Under the pieces are notes generated by a model that was not told the origin of the DNA, did not search any database, and saw nothing but the letters and a program-made list of their open reading frames with translations. The translations under genes and the position numbers were made by a program. DNA of 9,951 nucleotides from the NCBI GenBank assembly GCA_943331195.2, contig CALQKQ020000098.1:1-9951 (forward strand), written 5' to 3'. The number at the start of each line of letters is the position of its first letter. Position 1 is the stretch's first letter. The stretch comes from Akkermansia muciniphila. GTDB lineage: Bacteria > Verrucomicrobiota > Verrucomicrobiia > Verrucomicrobiales > V1-33. Positions 1-6,388 of the stretch are shown one piece after another.

Positions 1-74
1 ATGACATACCATGGGATGGTGGCGAACCAATGCCAATCCGCAGGGAGGTGGGGGCTTTTCGGCCGGGGAGGGGC
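1..74. other. window edge, no supported gene
   Basis: This short stretch lies downstream of dprA on the minus strand. Minus-strand ATG codons at 12-10 and 7-5 could begin a following gene, but fewer than five codons are visible, so nothing can be identified. In many bacteria topA follows dprA, but the visible codons (M-V-C-H or M-S) do not match a typical TopA start. Confidence 0.4.
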
Positions 75-1166
75 TCAGGAGGGCCGCAGGTAGTGCCGAC
101 CGGGCAAGGCTTTGATGAGGCGGCGGATTTCGAGGCGCATGAGGGCGGTGGCGACCTCGGAGGCGGGGAGGCCGCTGGCGGCGATGATGTCGTCGAGTTG
201 GCGCTCGGTTTGGTCGAGGGTATCCCAGACGCTTTGTTCGCTGGGGCTGAGGTCGGGGCGGGCGGCGGGGCTGGGGGCGGAAGGGGTGGGGAGGAGGAGG
301 TTGAGGTCGTCGAGGATATCGGCGGCATCGAGGACGAGGCGGGCACCGTTTTGGATGAGTTTGTTGCAGCCGAGGGAGGAGGCGCGGTCGATGGGGCCGG
401 GGATGGCGTAGACGCTGCGGCCTTGGTCGGCGGCGTTGTTGGCGGTGATGAGGGCGCCGCTCCAGGCGGGGGCTTCGACGACGAGGAGGCCGCTGCTCCA
501 GCCGCTGACGATGCGATTGCGCTGGGGGAAGGTTTGTTTGTCTGGCTCGGTGAGGAGGGGGAATTCAGAAACGACGGCACCGTGGCCGTCGGCGATGCGT
601 GCGGCGATGGCGGCGTTTTCCGGGGGGTAGAGTCTGGCGAGGCCGGAGCCGATGACGGCGACGGTGCGGCCCTTGGCGGCGAGGGCACCTTCGTGGGCGG
701 CGGTGTCGATGCCGCGGGCGAGTCCGCTGAGGACGGTGACGCCGGCGTGGGCGAGTTGGAAGGAGAGTTTGCGGGCGGCGGTGAGGCCGTAGGTGGTGGC
801 GCGGCGGGAGCCGACGACGCCGACGGCGAGGCGGTCTTTGGCGAGGAGTTCGCCTTGGACGTAGAGGAGGAGGGGGGGATCGTGGATTTGGAGGAGAGTG
901 GGGGGGTAGAGGGGGTCGGAGTGGGTGATGACGGAGACGCCGAGGTCGCGGATGCGGGCGAGTTCGGCGCTGAGGTCGATTTCGTCTTGCCAGCGGCGGA
1001 GGCGGGCGGCGGTATCTGGGCCGATGCCTTCGACGCGGCGGAGGGTATCGGCGGGAGCGCGGAGGACGGCGGCGGGGGAGCCGCAGGCGTCGAGGAGGCG
1101 GCGCACCCGGACGGGGCCGATTTTGGGGAGCATGTTGAGGGCGATGAGGGCCTCCTGGTCGGTCAT
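75..1166 (-). CDS. dprA: DNA-processing protein DprA (Smf family)
   Basis: DprA binds incoming single-stranded DNA in the cytoplasm during natural transformation and loads RecA onto it. The 363-residue length is normal for the family. Residues 1-65 form a helix-hairpin-helix-like N-terminal region with two K/E-G-I-G-P motifs. The Rossmann-like DNA-binding core spans about 75-290 and shows VGSRRATTYG (118-127), SGLARGIDTAAH (147-158), FPQRNRIVSG (213-222), SGALITA (236-242) and QGRSVYAIPGP (248-258). Residues 305-363 look like the C-terminal winged helix found in many DprA proteins. The ATG at 1166 has an AAAGGA Shine-Dalgarno sequence at 1180-1175, 8 nt upstream. It follows yraN by 49 bp and is probably co-transcribed with it. 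It suggests a capacity for transformation, but DprA is also widespread in species not known to be competent. Confidence 0.96.
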   Translation of the reverse strand: MTDQEALIALNMLPKIGPVRVRRLLDACGSPAAVLRAPADTLRRVEGIGPDTAARLRRWQDEIDLSAELARIRDLGVSVITHSDPLYPPTLLQIHDPPLLLYVQGELLAKDRLAVGVVGSRRATTYGLTAARKLSFQLAHAGVTVLSGLARGIDTAAHEGALAAKGRTVAVIGSGLARLYPPENAAIAARIADGHGAVVSEFPLLTEPDKQTFPQRNRIVSGWSSGLLVVEAPAWSGALITANNAADQGRSVYAIPGPIDRASSLGCNKLIQNGARLVLDAADILDDLNLLLPTPSAPSPAARPDLSPSEQSVWDTLDQTERQLDDIIAASGLPASEVATALMRLEIRRLIKALPGRHYLRPS

Positions 1167-1174
1167 GGGAGCGG

Positions 1175-1180
1175 TCCTTT
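1175..1180 (-). promoter_or_regulatory. Shine-Dalgarno site of dprA
   Basis: Read on the minus strand this is AAAGGA, placed 8 nt before the ATG at 1166. It supports that start. It is the only clear Shine-Dalgarno sequence I found in the window; rplS, rnhB and the gene at 3029 lack an obvious one. Confidence 0.65.
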
Positions 1181-1215
1181 CTTACGAGGGGGTGGGGGCA
1201 ATGAGGGGAGGGGCG

Positions 1216-1701
1216 CTAGGAGGCGAGGCGGCGCAAGTGGCGCTGCTGGCGGCGCAGATCGGAGGTATTGAAGGCGGCTTGGATCCAATGGACCTGGGGT
1301 TTGAGGCCGGGGAGGAGGAGGACTTCGACGACGTCGAGGCGCCAGGGGATGGAGGGTTGGCGGAGGAGTTTCAGGTAGGCGAGGGCGCCGCGGGAGATGA
1401 GGGCTTGTTTGGCGAGGGTGACGGCGGCGGCGGGGCGGCCGAAGGCGGTGGAGGTGCGGGTTTTGACTTCGACGAAGGAGAGGACGAGGCCGTGGCGGCA
1501 GACGAGGTCGATTTCTCCGCCTTTGGGGCCGCGGAAGTTGCGGTAGAGGATGCGGCAGCCGCGGGAGTAGAGCCAGCGGGCGGCGACGGCTTCGCCGCGG
1601 CGGCCGACGGCGTCTTTGTCAGGGATCGGTTGGCCTGGGGAAGTCCAGGGAGCGTTGAGCAACGGGCTTAAACGACCAGCGATGATGCGGAGAAGGTCCA
1701 T
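1216..1701 (-). CDS. yraN: YraN/UPF0102 family endonuclease-like protein
   Basis: This is a UPF0102 (YraN) protein, a small family with a PD-(D/E)xK nuclease-like fold whose cellular role is poorly defined. From the ATG at 1701 it has 161 residues. The family core begins at G-R-R-G-E-A (about residue 37). It continues with an R-N-F-R-G-P-K-G-G-E-I-D-L block and then F-V-E-V-K-T-R, which together supply the E-x-D ... E-x-K residues at about 60-80. Later it has the usual K-Q-A-L and R-L-D-V-V-E-V segments. An upstream in-frame ATG at 1788 would add a Ser/Pro/Thr-rich stretch that looks non-coding, so 1701 is preferred. This start overlaps the end of rnhB by 83 bp. No start codon lies between the overlap and the conserved core, so the overlap looks real. 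The roughly 36-residue N-terminal extension is longer than in typical 120-residue members. In many genomes yraN sits beside rnhB and dprA, as here. Confidence 0.88.
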   Translation of the reverse strand: MDLLRIIAGRLSPLLNAPWTSPGQPIPDKDAVGRRGEAVAARWLYSRGCRILYRNFRGPKGGEIDLVCRHGLVLSFVEVKTRTSTAFGRPAAAVTLAKQALISRGALAYLKLLRQPSIPWRLDVVEVLLLPGLKPQVHWIQAAFNTSDLRRQQRHLRRLAS

Positions 1702-2254
1702 AGAGCTGGAGGGCGGAGAGGTGGGCGGCGGTGCCGTAGCCCTTGTGTTGGGCGAACTGATAGTGGGGGAAGATGGCGTCGAGTGCAAGCATGAGGCGGT
1801 CGCGCTCGACTTTGGCGATGATGCTGGCGGCGGCGATGGAAAGGCTGAGGCTGTCGCCGCGGACGATGGCTTGTTGGGGCCAGGGGAAATCTTGGACGGG
1901 GAGTCCGTCGATGAGGACCATGTCCGGGGGAGGGGGGCCGAGGGCGGCGACGGCGCGGCGCATGGCGAGGTGGGTGGCGCGGAGGATATTGAGTTGGTCG
2001 ATTTCGCGGGGGCTGGCTTGGCCGGTGGCGAAGCGCACGTGGGGGTTGTGGGTGAGGGCTTCGTAGAGGTGTTCGCGCTGGGCGCTGCGGAGTTTTTTGG
2101 AGTCGTCGAGGAGGGGGAGGTGGAAGTGTTCGGGCAGGAGGACGGCGGCGGCGAACACGGGACCGGCGAGGGGGCCGCGGCCGGCTTCGTCGACGCCGGC
2201 GATGAGGCGGCAGCCCTGGAGGCGGTGGGTTGTTTCGTAGTGGAGGGAGGGCAT
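1619..2254 (-). CDS. rnhB: ribonuclease HII
   Basis: RNase HII cuts RNA in RNA-DNA hybrids and starts removal of single ribonucleotides misincorporated in DNA. From the ATG at 2254 it has 211 residues, a normal length. The signature GVDEAGRGPLAGPV is at 20-33 and gives catalytic D22 and E23. LIDG supplies D116, and GDSLSLSIAAASIIAKV supplies D134, completing the DEDD metal-binding set. A conserved H-K-G-Y-G-T segment follows. The frame can be opened from a GTG at 2287, but that codon is inside the stem of the rplS terminator and the added residues would be encoded by the terminator and a C-rich tract, so 2254 is chosen. Its 3' end overlaps yraN. The gene lies 86 bp after rplS, with a terminator between, so it may have its own promoter or depend on read-through. 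Confidence 0.96.
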   Translation of the reverse strand: MPSLHYETTHRLQGCRLIAGVDEAGRGPLAGPVFAAAVLLPEHFHLPLLDDSKKLRSAQREHLYEALTHNPHVRFATGQASPREIDQLNILRATHLAMRRAVAALGPPPPDMVLIDGLPVQDFPWPQQAIVRGDSLSLSIAAASIIAKVERDRLMLALDAIFPHYQFAQHKGYGTAAHLSALQLYGPSPHHRWSFKPVAQRSLDFPRPTDP

Positions 2255-2274
2255 GGGGCGGGGAAGGGGGGAAA

Positions 2275-2310
2275 GGAAAAACCGCACGCCCGGAGAGGGA
2301 CGTGCGGTTG
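2275..2310 (-). terminator. intrinsic terminator after rplS
   Basis: On the minus strand AACCGCACG (2310-2302) pairs perfectly with CGTGCGGTT (2287-2279) around a 14-nt loop. A run of five T from the stem end and then CCTTTCC follow. This is a classic Rho-independent terminator placed 31 bp after the rplS stop. It separates rplS from rnhB, at least partly. Confidence 0.85.
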
Positions 2311-2340
2311 GGAAAAGCGGGGGAGAAGCGTCGTCGGCTT

Positions 2341-2691
2341 TTAGCGGCGCGGGGCCTCTTTGACGGTGACGGCGTCCTTGCCGACGCGGCTGCGGAGGTA
2401 GTTGAGTTTGGCGCGGCGGACTTGGCCGCGCTTGGTCACTTCGATTTTGGAAATGAGGGGGCTGTGGAGGGGGTAGACGCGCTCGACGCCTTCGCCGTAG
2501 CTCAGTTTGCGCACGGTGATGGACTGGCTTTTGGCGCGGCCGCCTTTGCCGATGATGATGCCGGCAAAAATCTGGATGCGTTCTTTGCCGCCTTCGACGA
2601 CTCGGTTATGGACCTTGACGGTGTCACCGACATTGAGTTCGGTGGTGTCAGGTTTCATCTGCTCACGTTGGATCTTCTCGAGGATATTCAT
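2341..2691 (-). CDS. rplS: 50S ribosomal protein L19
   Basis: L19 is a large-subunit protein near the interface with the 30S subunit. The 116 residues match the normal L19 length. The N-terminus is the typical helix (M-N-I-L-E-K-I-Q-R-E-Q) followed by LNVGDTVKVHNRVVEGGKER. The hallmark I-Q-I-F-A-G-I-I-I and SQSITVRKLSYGEGVERVYPLHSP come next, then I-S-K-I-E-V-T-K-R-G and the basic segment R-R-A-K-L-N-Y-L-R. The ATG at 2691 gives the canonical N-terminus, although no Shine-Dalgarno sequence precedes it. The usual partners trmD, rimM and rpsP are not adjacent. The neighbour upstream is instead a divergent gene, so rplS heads this cluster. Confidence 0.98.
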   Translation of the reverse strand: MNILEKIQREQMKPDTTELNVGDTVKVHNRVVEGGKERIQIFAGIIIGKGGRAKSQSITVRKLSYGEGVERVYPLHSPLISKIEVTKRGQVRRAKLNYLRSRVGKDAVTVKEAPRR

Positions 2692-3028
2692 GGCGGTGCG
2701 GGCGGGGCCGGTAGTCTAGGGAGGCTAAAAGAACCCGCCAGTTCATTAGGCAGGGTGTCCCGGAAAGGGAAGGCGGTCTTAAGCGACGCCCTGGGGAGGC
2801 GCAACGGAAATCTTTTGAGTTGGGGGAGTTTGCGGGCGGGGGGAGGATGGGAGGGGGAGGTTTGGCGCAAAGCGGGAGTGAAATGGGATTGATTTGCCTC
2901 CAGGGGCTCGTAGGCTAATCCCCCTCCTCCGCAGCCTGCTGCGGTCCACCGGAGCTGCTGGCCATTCTGACAAGGCAGCGTCTCCTGTTTCTCCCAACTA
3001 TCAACTCACGGATTCATCTCCGCCTGCC
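2692..3028. other. divergent intergenic region, rplS / 3029 gene
   Basis: This 337-bp stretch must hold the promoters of rplS (minus) and the large plus-strand gene. I see no convincing pair of -35 and -10 boxes. The best plus-strand candidate is TTGATT (2889-2894) with an AT-poor GCTAAT near 2914. The minus-strand candidate TTGCGC upstream of TAAGAC is also weak. A short perfect hairpin CCGCAG-CCTG-CTGCGG is at 2929-2944. The last 100 bp before 3029 are pyrimidine-rich with no Shine-Dalgarno sequence. No gene is supported here. Confidence 0.5.
2727..2757 (-). promoter_or_regulatory. rplS: possible attenuator hairpin in the rplS leader
   Basis: On the minus strand CCC-T-GCC (2755-2749) can pair with GGCGGG (2739-2734), with one bulged T and a 9-nt loop. 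TTCTTTT follows directly. The shape is that of an intrinsic terminator, but it lies 36-66 nt before the rplS start with no minus-strand gene upstream. It could be a leader attenuator. L19 leader regulators are known in Firmicutes and Flavobacteria, but I cannot show homology to those. Confidence 0.3.
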
Positions 3029-5863
3029 ATGTCCGATCCAGAACCTATCGACCTCTCCCAGCTGCAGAACTTGAACCTCGCGCCCGACTGGGTGGGAGAT
3101 TTGCAAAAGCGGGAAATGGCGCCCGGCGAGGTGGTTTGGGGGCGCGCGCCGGACCACGAGCGGGAGTCGCGGGGCGGCGGCTTCGGGTTTGGCACGGGCG
3201 GGAAAAGCGGGCCGCGCCGAGAAGGCGGTGGTTTTGGGGGGCGCAGCGATTTTAATCGGCAAGACCGGGGCGGCCCGCCGCGGGGTCCTCGGCCCGACGG
3301 CCCGCGTCCAGGTGGCCCTCGGCCCGACGATCGCGGCCCGCGCCCGGGAGGTCCCCGGCCAGAGGGGCCGCGCCAAGAAGGTCCTCGGCCAGACCGTCCC
3401 CCGGGGGACCGCGGCCCGCGTCCGGGAGGGCAGCGCTTCGATGACCGCGGCCCGCGGCCAGGTGGTCCTCGTCCCGATGATCGGGGGCCCCGGCCGGGCG
3501 GACCGGATCGCCGCAGCGGCGGGCGGCCTGATTTTCGGGGAGACGATCGCCGGGGCGGGCCTCCGGGGCGCTTTGAGCATCGGCCGTATGTGGAGCCTTT
3601 GCCGGGGTGGCGGGTGCGCTTGTTCGCTGAGCCGAAGTCGCTGGAAGCGATCACGCGGCAGGTGAAGGCCTCGAGTCGGGCCTATCCTGTTTTTGAGTTG
3701 GGCCGTCTCTTTTTGGCGGGCCGCGACCGCTATGTGGTGAATTTCTCGCGTTTGCCTGCGCCTCCCGCGCCGCGCGGTCCCAAGGGTGGGCCGGCTCCGG
3801 AAGTGGAGCCGCTGGCCGGGCCGGAGCAATTGTTCCAGGTGGCGGCGGATGGTTCGCTGTGGTTGAGTCGGGATGAGGCCATCCGCCACATTCTGCAGGG
3901 GCCCATGTTGCAGAATTACTATCGGAGGGATACCATCAGCGTGGAGCCGCCGAAGGGCATCTTTACGGCGGTGGCGGTCTGCGGTTTTTCCGGGGAAATC
4001 CTCGGCCCGCCAAATCATCACTCGTTCCAGACGACGGTGGCCCGCTTACACCGGGAGCAGTTTTACAACTTGCCCCTGGACCGCTACAAATCGCGCATCC
4101 GCAGCGAAAAAGACGAGGCCTTGGTCGCCAAATGGCTTGAAGGTCAGAGTACGGCGATGGTTTATGTCCCCTTGAGTCCGAGCGAGCGGGCCGCGCTGGC
4201 GGCGGCAGCAGCGGTGGAAAAGTTGGCGGCTTCCGCTCCGGCGGCGGCGGAAAAGTCGGCTACGGTTGCGGTTGCCGAAACTGCGGTGGCGGAGGCGCCG
4301 GCTCCGGAAGCGGAAGTTGGGGTTGCTGAGGCCCCAGTGGCAGAAGCGGAAGCCCCGGTTGCTGCGCCCGAAGCTGCGGCGGCGGAGGTTCCCGTGGCCG
4401 AGGCCGAGGCACCAGCGGCTCTGGAGGGCGAGGCCCCTGCGGTCGAGGAGGCTCCGGCGGAGGAGTCGGCTCCGGCGGCGGAGCCCTTGCGGACGCAGGC
4501 GGCCATGGAGGCGCATTTTATGGAGCACTACGCCGCGCAAGCGGTGAAGGCGGTGACTCGGGTATCGGTTCCTGGCAACATCCCGGGCCGACTTTTGGCC
4601 CCGCCCCTGCTGGCTCTGTTGCGCATGGAAGTGGAGCAGCAGCAGCGCTTCCCGATGCAGCTGGTGCAGGATTTGTGTCGCGACCTCGAGAAGGAGGGCC
4701 TCAAGTTCTTCAAGCGCGACAAAAAGGCGACGTTCGTTTGCCGCACTCGCCCGCACTATATCGAGGATGAATCCCACCTCTCGCCTCGCCTGCGCAGCAT
4801 TGTCGGCGTGGTCAAAGCTAATCCTGGGATCACGGTGCCCAAGCTGGTGTCCACGCTGGCCCCCCACCTGGAGGCTCCCCAAGCCCCCAAGGCGGCGGAG
4901 CCGATCGCGGCGGGGGAAGCCGTCGAGACCACTGCGGCACCGGAAGCGGCAGCCGAGCCAATCGCGGTAGCCGCAGAAGTCGCTCAAGTGGCAGAAGTCG
5001 CTCAAGTGGCGGAAGTCGCTCAAGTGGCGGAAGTCGCTCAAGTGGCGGAAGTCGCGGAAGTCGCGGCGTTGCCGGAAGTTGCGGCCGAAGCCGCTGCGGT
5101 GCCGACGGCTGAGGTGGTTGGGGAGGCGGCGGCACCAGCGGTTCAGGAAACCGTGGCGGCCTTCACGGCGGAAGCGCCTTCGTCGGTTGAAGTGGCTCCA
5201 GCAGTGGCGCCGGGGAGCGTGGAAACCCAGGATTCGGCGGAAACGCTGATTTTGAGTGAAGTAGCGCCTGTGGCGGCCGCTGCGCCGGCAGTGGAACTCG
5301 CGGCGGCTGGGGAGGGTGGGCGCGGTCGGCGGCCGAAGGGCCCGCGCAAGCCTGCGGCCTCAGTGGGTCCACCGGCGCCCCTTACGGCTGAGGAAATCGT
5401 GGTGCTCCAGGACCTGCGCTGGCTGGTCCAGGAAGGCTACGTCACCGAATATGCCAATGGCGAGCTCCAGGTGTTGGGTCGGGCGCCCCAGCCCCCCATG
5501 GAAAAGAAGGTCCGGCCGGAAGCACCCCTGGCGCGGGCCCCCCGGGCCGCTGGTGAGGGCGGGGGCCGCGGGGCGGGTCCTGCGGCGGAGGTTTCTGGCG
5601 CGGAGGTTTCTGGCGCGGAGGTTGCGGAGCCCGCCGCAGCTGCCCCTGAAGCGGTGGTGGTGGCTGCGGAGGAAACTCCGGCGGCGGCTGAAGTGCCTCC
5701 AGCGGAGGAGTCAGCTTCTGCGGAGGAGTCAGCTTCTGCAGAGGCATCGGCGGAAGCAGCGGAGTCAGCTCCTGCGGAGGAGGCCAGCGCGGCGGCGGCC
5801 TTGGAGGAAAGTCCAGCGGTGGCGGCGGCGCCAGCGGCGCCATCAGCGCCGCCTGCGGAGTGA
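3029..5863 (+). CDS. large modular protein of unknown function
   Basis: I cannot assign a function. The 944-residue product alternates ordered and biased blocks. Residues 1-45 are a normal N-terminus. Residues 46-181 are Arg/Gly/Pro/Asp-rich with GPRPGG and RPDDRG repeats. Residues 187-383 are a folded-looking core with an S-L-W-L-S-R-D-E-A-I-R-H segment, then P-P-K-G and C318-G-F-S-G-E-I-L-G-P-P-N-H330-H331. Residues 384-486 are an Ala/Glu/Pro/Val linker. Residues 487-615 are a second ordered block with F-M-E-H-Y and FPMQLVQDLCRDLEKEGLKF. Residues 618-784 are a second biased linker, and 785-817 (LRWLVQEGYVTEYANGELQV) resemble the end of a winged helix. The tail to 944 is Ala/Glu-rich. There is no signal peptide or membrane segment, so it is probably cytoplasmic. 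The Arg/Gly region and the winged-helix look suggest nucleic-acid binding, but this is inference. The start is the ATG at 3029. A TTG at 2894 would extend the frame into leader DNA and is unlikely. Confidence 0.87.
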   Translation: MSDPEPIDLSQLQNLNLAPDWVGDLQKREMAPGEVVWGRAPDHERESRGGGFGFGTGGKSGPRREGGGFGGRSDFNRQDRGGPPRGPRPDGPRPGGPRPDDRGPRPGGPRPEGPRQEGPRPDRPPGDRGPRPGGQRFDDRGPRPGGPRPDDRGPRPGGPDRRSGGRPDFRGDDRRGGPPGRFEHRPYVEPLPGWRVRLFAEPKSLEAITRQVKASSRAYPVFELGRLFLAGRDRYVVNFSRLPAPPAPRGPKGGPAPEVEPLAGPEQLFQVAADGSLWLSRDEAIRHILQGPMLQNYYRRDTISVEPPKGIFTAVAVCGFSGEILGPPNHHSFQTTVARLHREQFYNLPLDRYKSRIRSEKDEALVAKWLEGQSTAMVYVPLSPSERAALAAAAAVEKLAASAPAAAEKSATVAVAETAVAEAPAPEAEVGVAEAPVAEAEAPVAAPEAAAAEVPVAEAEAPAALEGEAPAVEEAPAEESAPAAEPLRTQAAMEAHFMEHYAAQAVKAVTRVSVPGNIPGRLLAPPLLALLRMEVEQQQRFPMQLVQDLCRDLEKEGLKFFKRDKKATFVCRTRPHYIEDESHLSPRLRSIVGVVKANPGITVPKLVSTLAPHLEAPQAPKAAEPIAAGEAVETTAAPEAAAEPIAVAAEVAQVAEVAQVAEVAQVAEVAQVAEVAEVAALPEVAAEAAAVPTAEVVGEAAAPAVQETVAAFTAEAPSSVEVAPAVAPGSVETQDSAETLILSEVAPVAAAAPAVELAAAGEGGRGRRPKGPRKPAASVGPPAPLTAEEIVVLQDLRWLVQEGYVTEYANGELQVLGRAPQPPMEKKVRPEAPLARAPRAAGEGGGRGAGPAAEVSGAEVSGAEVAEPAAAAPEAVVVAAEETPAAAEVPPAEESASAEESASAEASAEAAESAPAEEASAAAALEESPAVAAAPAAPSAPPAE
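3284..3510 (+). repeat. imperfect repeats coding for GPRPGG / RPDDRG
   Basis: Within the gene at 3029, units of 12-36 bp coding for G-P-R-P-G-G-P-R-P-D-D-R recur with small changes. Third codon positions vary between units, so the peptide pattern is better conserved than the DNA. That suggests selection on the amino-acid repeat rather than very recent duplication. Confidence 0.75.
4979..5050 (+). repeat. four tandem 18-bp repeats coding VAQVAE
   Basis: Four adjacent 18-bp units, GTCGCTCAAGTGGCRGAA, code for V-A-Q-V-A-E. They differ only at one position, where the first unit has A and the rest G. A degenerate continuation (V-A-E-V-A) follows. The near identity at silent positions points to recent expansion by slippage or recombination inside the second biased linker of the gene at 3029. 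Confidence 0.92.
5585..5629 (+). repeat. 15-bp tandem repeat coding AEVSG
   Basis: Two exact copies of GCGGAGGTTTCTGGC are followed by a third copy that matches only in its first nine bases. It lies in the low-complexity C-terminal tail of the gene at 3029. Confidence 0.85.
5702..5737 (+). repeat. 18-bp tandem repeat coding AEESAS
   Basis: Two exact copies of GCGGAGGAGTCAGCTTCT lie side by side, with weaker relatives just downstream. They form part of the Ala/Glu/Ser-rich end of the gene at 3029. Confidence 0.85.
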
Positions 5864-5871
5864 GCCTAAGG

Positions 5872-5919
5872 GCGTGAGTTGGCCGGTGCCCCCCTGGTCA
5901 CTTTTCAACTCACGCTTTT
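5872..5919 (+). terminator. intrinsic terminator after the 3029 gene
   Basis: GCGTGAGTTG (5872-5881) pairs perfectly with CAACTCACGC (5906-5915), and TTTT follows at once. The 10-bp stem starts 9 bp after the stop codon at 5861-5863. The 24-nt loop is long, but placement and U-tract fit a Rho-independent terminator. Confidence 0.8.
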
Positions 5920-5939
5920 GGATTGAGCGAGACTGGGCA

Positions 5940-5968
5940 CCGCAGCCTGGTGGCCCACTGGGCTGCGG
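5940..5968. other. GC-rich hairpin between convergent genes
   Basis: CCGCAGCC (5940-5947) pairs with GGCTGCGG (5961-5968), and three further pairs are possible beyond one mismatch. No T-run follows on either strand, so it is not a clear intrinsic terminator. It sits between the convergent ends of the 3029 gene and the small gene at 6028-6252. Confidence 0.5.
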
Positions 5969-6027
5969 CGCCGAGGGAATCAATGATTTTTTCCGAGCGC
6001 GGCAGCTTGGGCGGCGAGCTGGGCATT

Positions 6028-6252
6028 TTAGCGCTCAGTGAGGGCCATGAGCTGGGCGTTGTGGGCTTCGGTGAGGGCCATGAGCTGGGCGTTGTGGGCT
6101 TCGGTGAGGGCCATGAGTTGGGCGTTGTGGGCTTCGGTGAGGGCCATGAGTTGGGCGTTGTGGCGGGCGGTCATCCAAAGATGGAGAATGCCCTGGAGGG
6201 CGACTACGAGGATAAATCCGAGGGTCTGGAGCGTGCGCAGGCGATGATTCAT
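6028..6252 (-). CDS. 74-residue membrane protein with 11-residue repeats
   Basis: I do not recognise this protein. From the ATG at 6252 it has 74 residues. A short basic N-terminus (M-N-H-R-L-R) is followed by one hydrophobic segment at about 8-27 (LGFILVVALQGILHLWM), then an Arg and four copies of HNAQLMALTEA ending in T-E-R and a stop. The likely topology is a membrane anchor with a helical repeat domain. In the repeat Ala recurs at 4-4-3 spacing, which fits an 11-residue (hendecad) coiled-coil pattern. The frame stays open upstream to 6495, but those residues look non-coding and overlap a repeat copy. There is no Shine-Dalgarno sequence. The other frames of the repeat are also open, as expected for a 33-bp repeat unit, so openness alone proves little. 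The hydrophobic segment directly after the ATG is the main support for a real gene. Confidence 0.5.
   Translation of the reverse strand: MNHRLRTLQTLGFILVVALQGILHLWMTARHNAQLMALTEAHNAQLMALTEAHNAQLMALTEAHNAQLMALTER
6034..6165. repeat. four tandem 33-bp repeats
   Basis: Four 33-bp units run at 6034-6066, 6067-6099, 6100-6132 and 6133-6165, sharing the core GAGGGCCATGAG(C/T)TGGGCGT. They differ at only a few positions, mostly at the two ends of the array. This is recent tandem expansion, and the period is a multiple of three, so the minus-strand frame is kept. Confidence 0.93.
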
Positions 6253-6388
6253 AGGGGCTTTTTTGGGGTGCTGGCGGCGCTGGTTGTGGAGGAATCGGAG
6301 TGCATGGACGACTGAAAATGAGCGATGCGCGACGGAAGGGGCGCGGGAATGAGCAACCGGCAAGGCCGGGCTGAGGCAGTGCGTTTGT

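Noticed and set aside
30..1271. 413-codon open frame on the plus strand, rich in Gly, Glu and Ala
   Set aside because: It is antisense to dprA, which has all family motifs. Its composition is that of a high-GC shadow frame.
1616..2344. 242-codon plus-strand open frame
   Set aside because: It is antisense to rnhB and yraN and has a biased composition with no recognisable domain.
2688..2870. 60-codon minus-strand frame before rplS
   Set aside because: It overlaps the rplS start and the leader hairpin and has a Pro/Leu-rich non-coding look.
2905..2950. tRNA-like fold before the 3029 gene
   Set aside because: There are short hairpins but no T-loop GTTCRANYC motif or cloverleaf.
2894..3028. N-terminal extension of the 3029 gene from TTG at 2894
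   Set aside because: The added 45 residues lie in the divergent promoter region and look non-coding. The ATG at 3029 is the better start.
3014..4021. Long minus-strand open frames opposite the 3029 gene
   Set aside because: Arg/Pro-rich shadow of the GPRPGG repeats. The plus-strand frame has ordered domains and a terminator at its end.
6034..6165. CRISPR array
   Set aside because: The 33-bp units are adjacent with no unique spacers and no cas genes nearby, so this is a plain tandem repeat.
5923..6315. Plus-strand frame with GHELGVVGFGE repeats
   Set aside because: A 33-bp repeat is open in several frames. The minus-strand frame has the ATG plus membrane segment, and this one has no such support.
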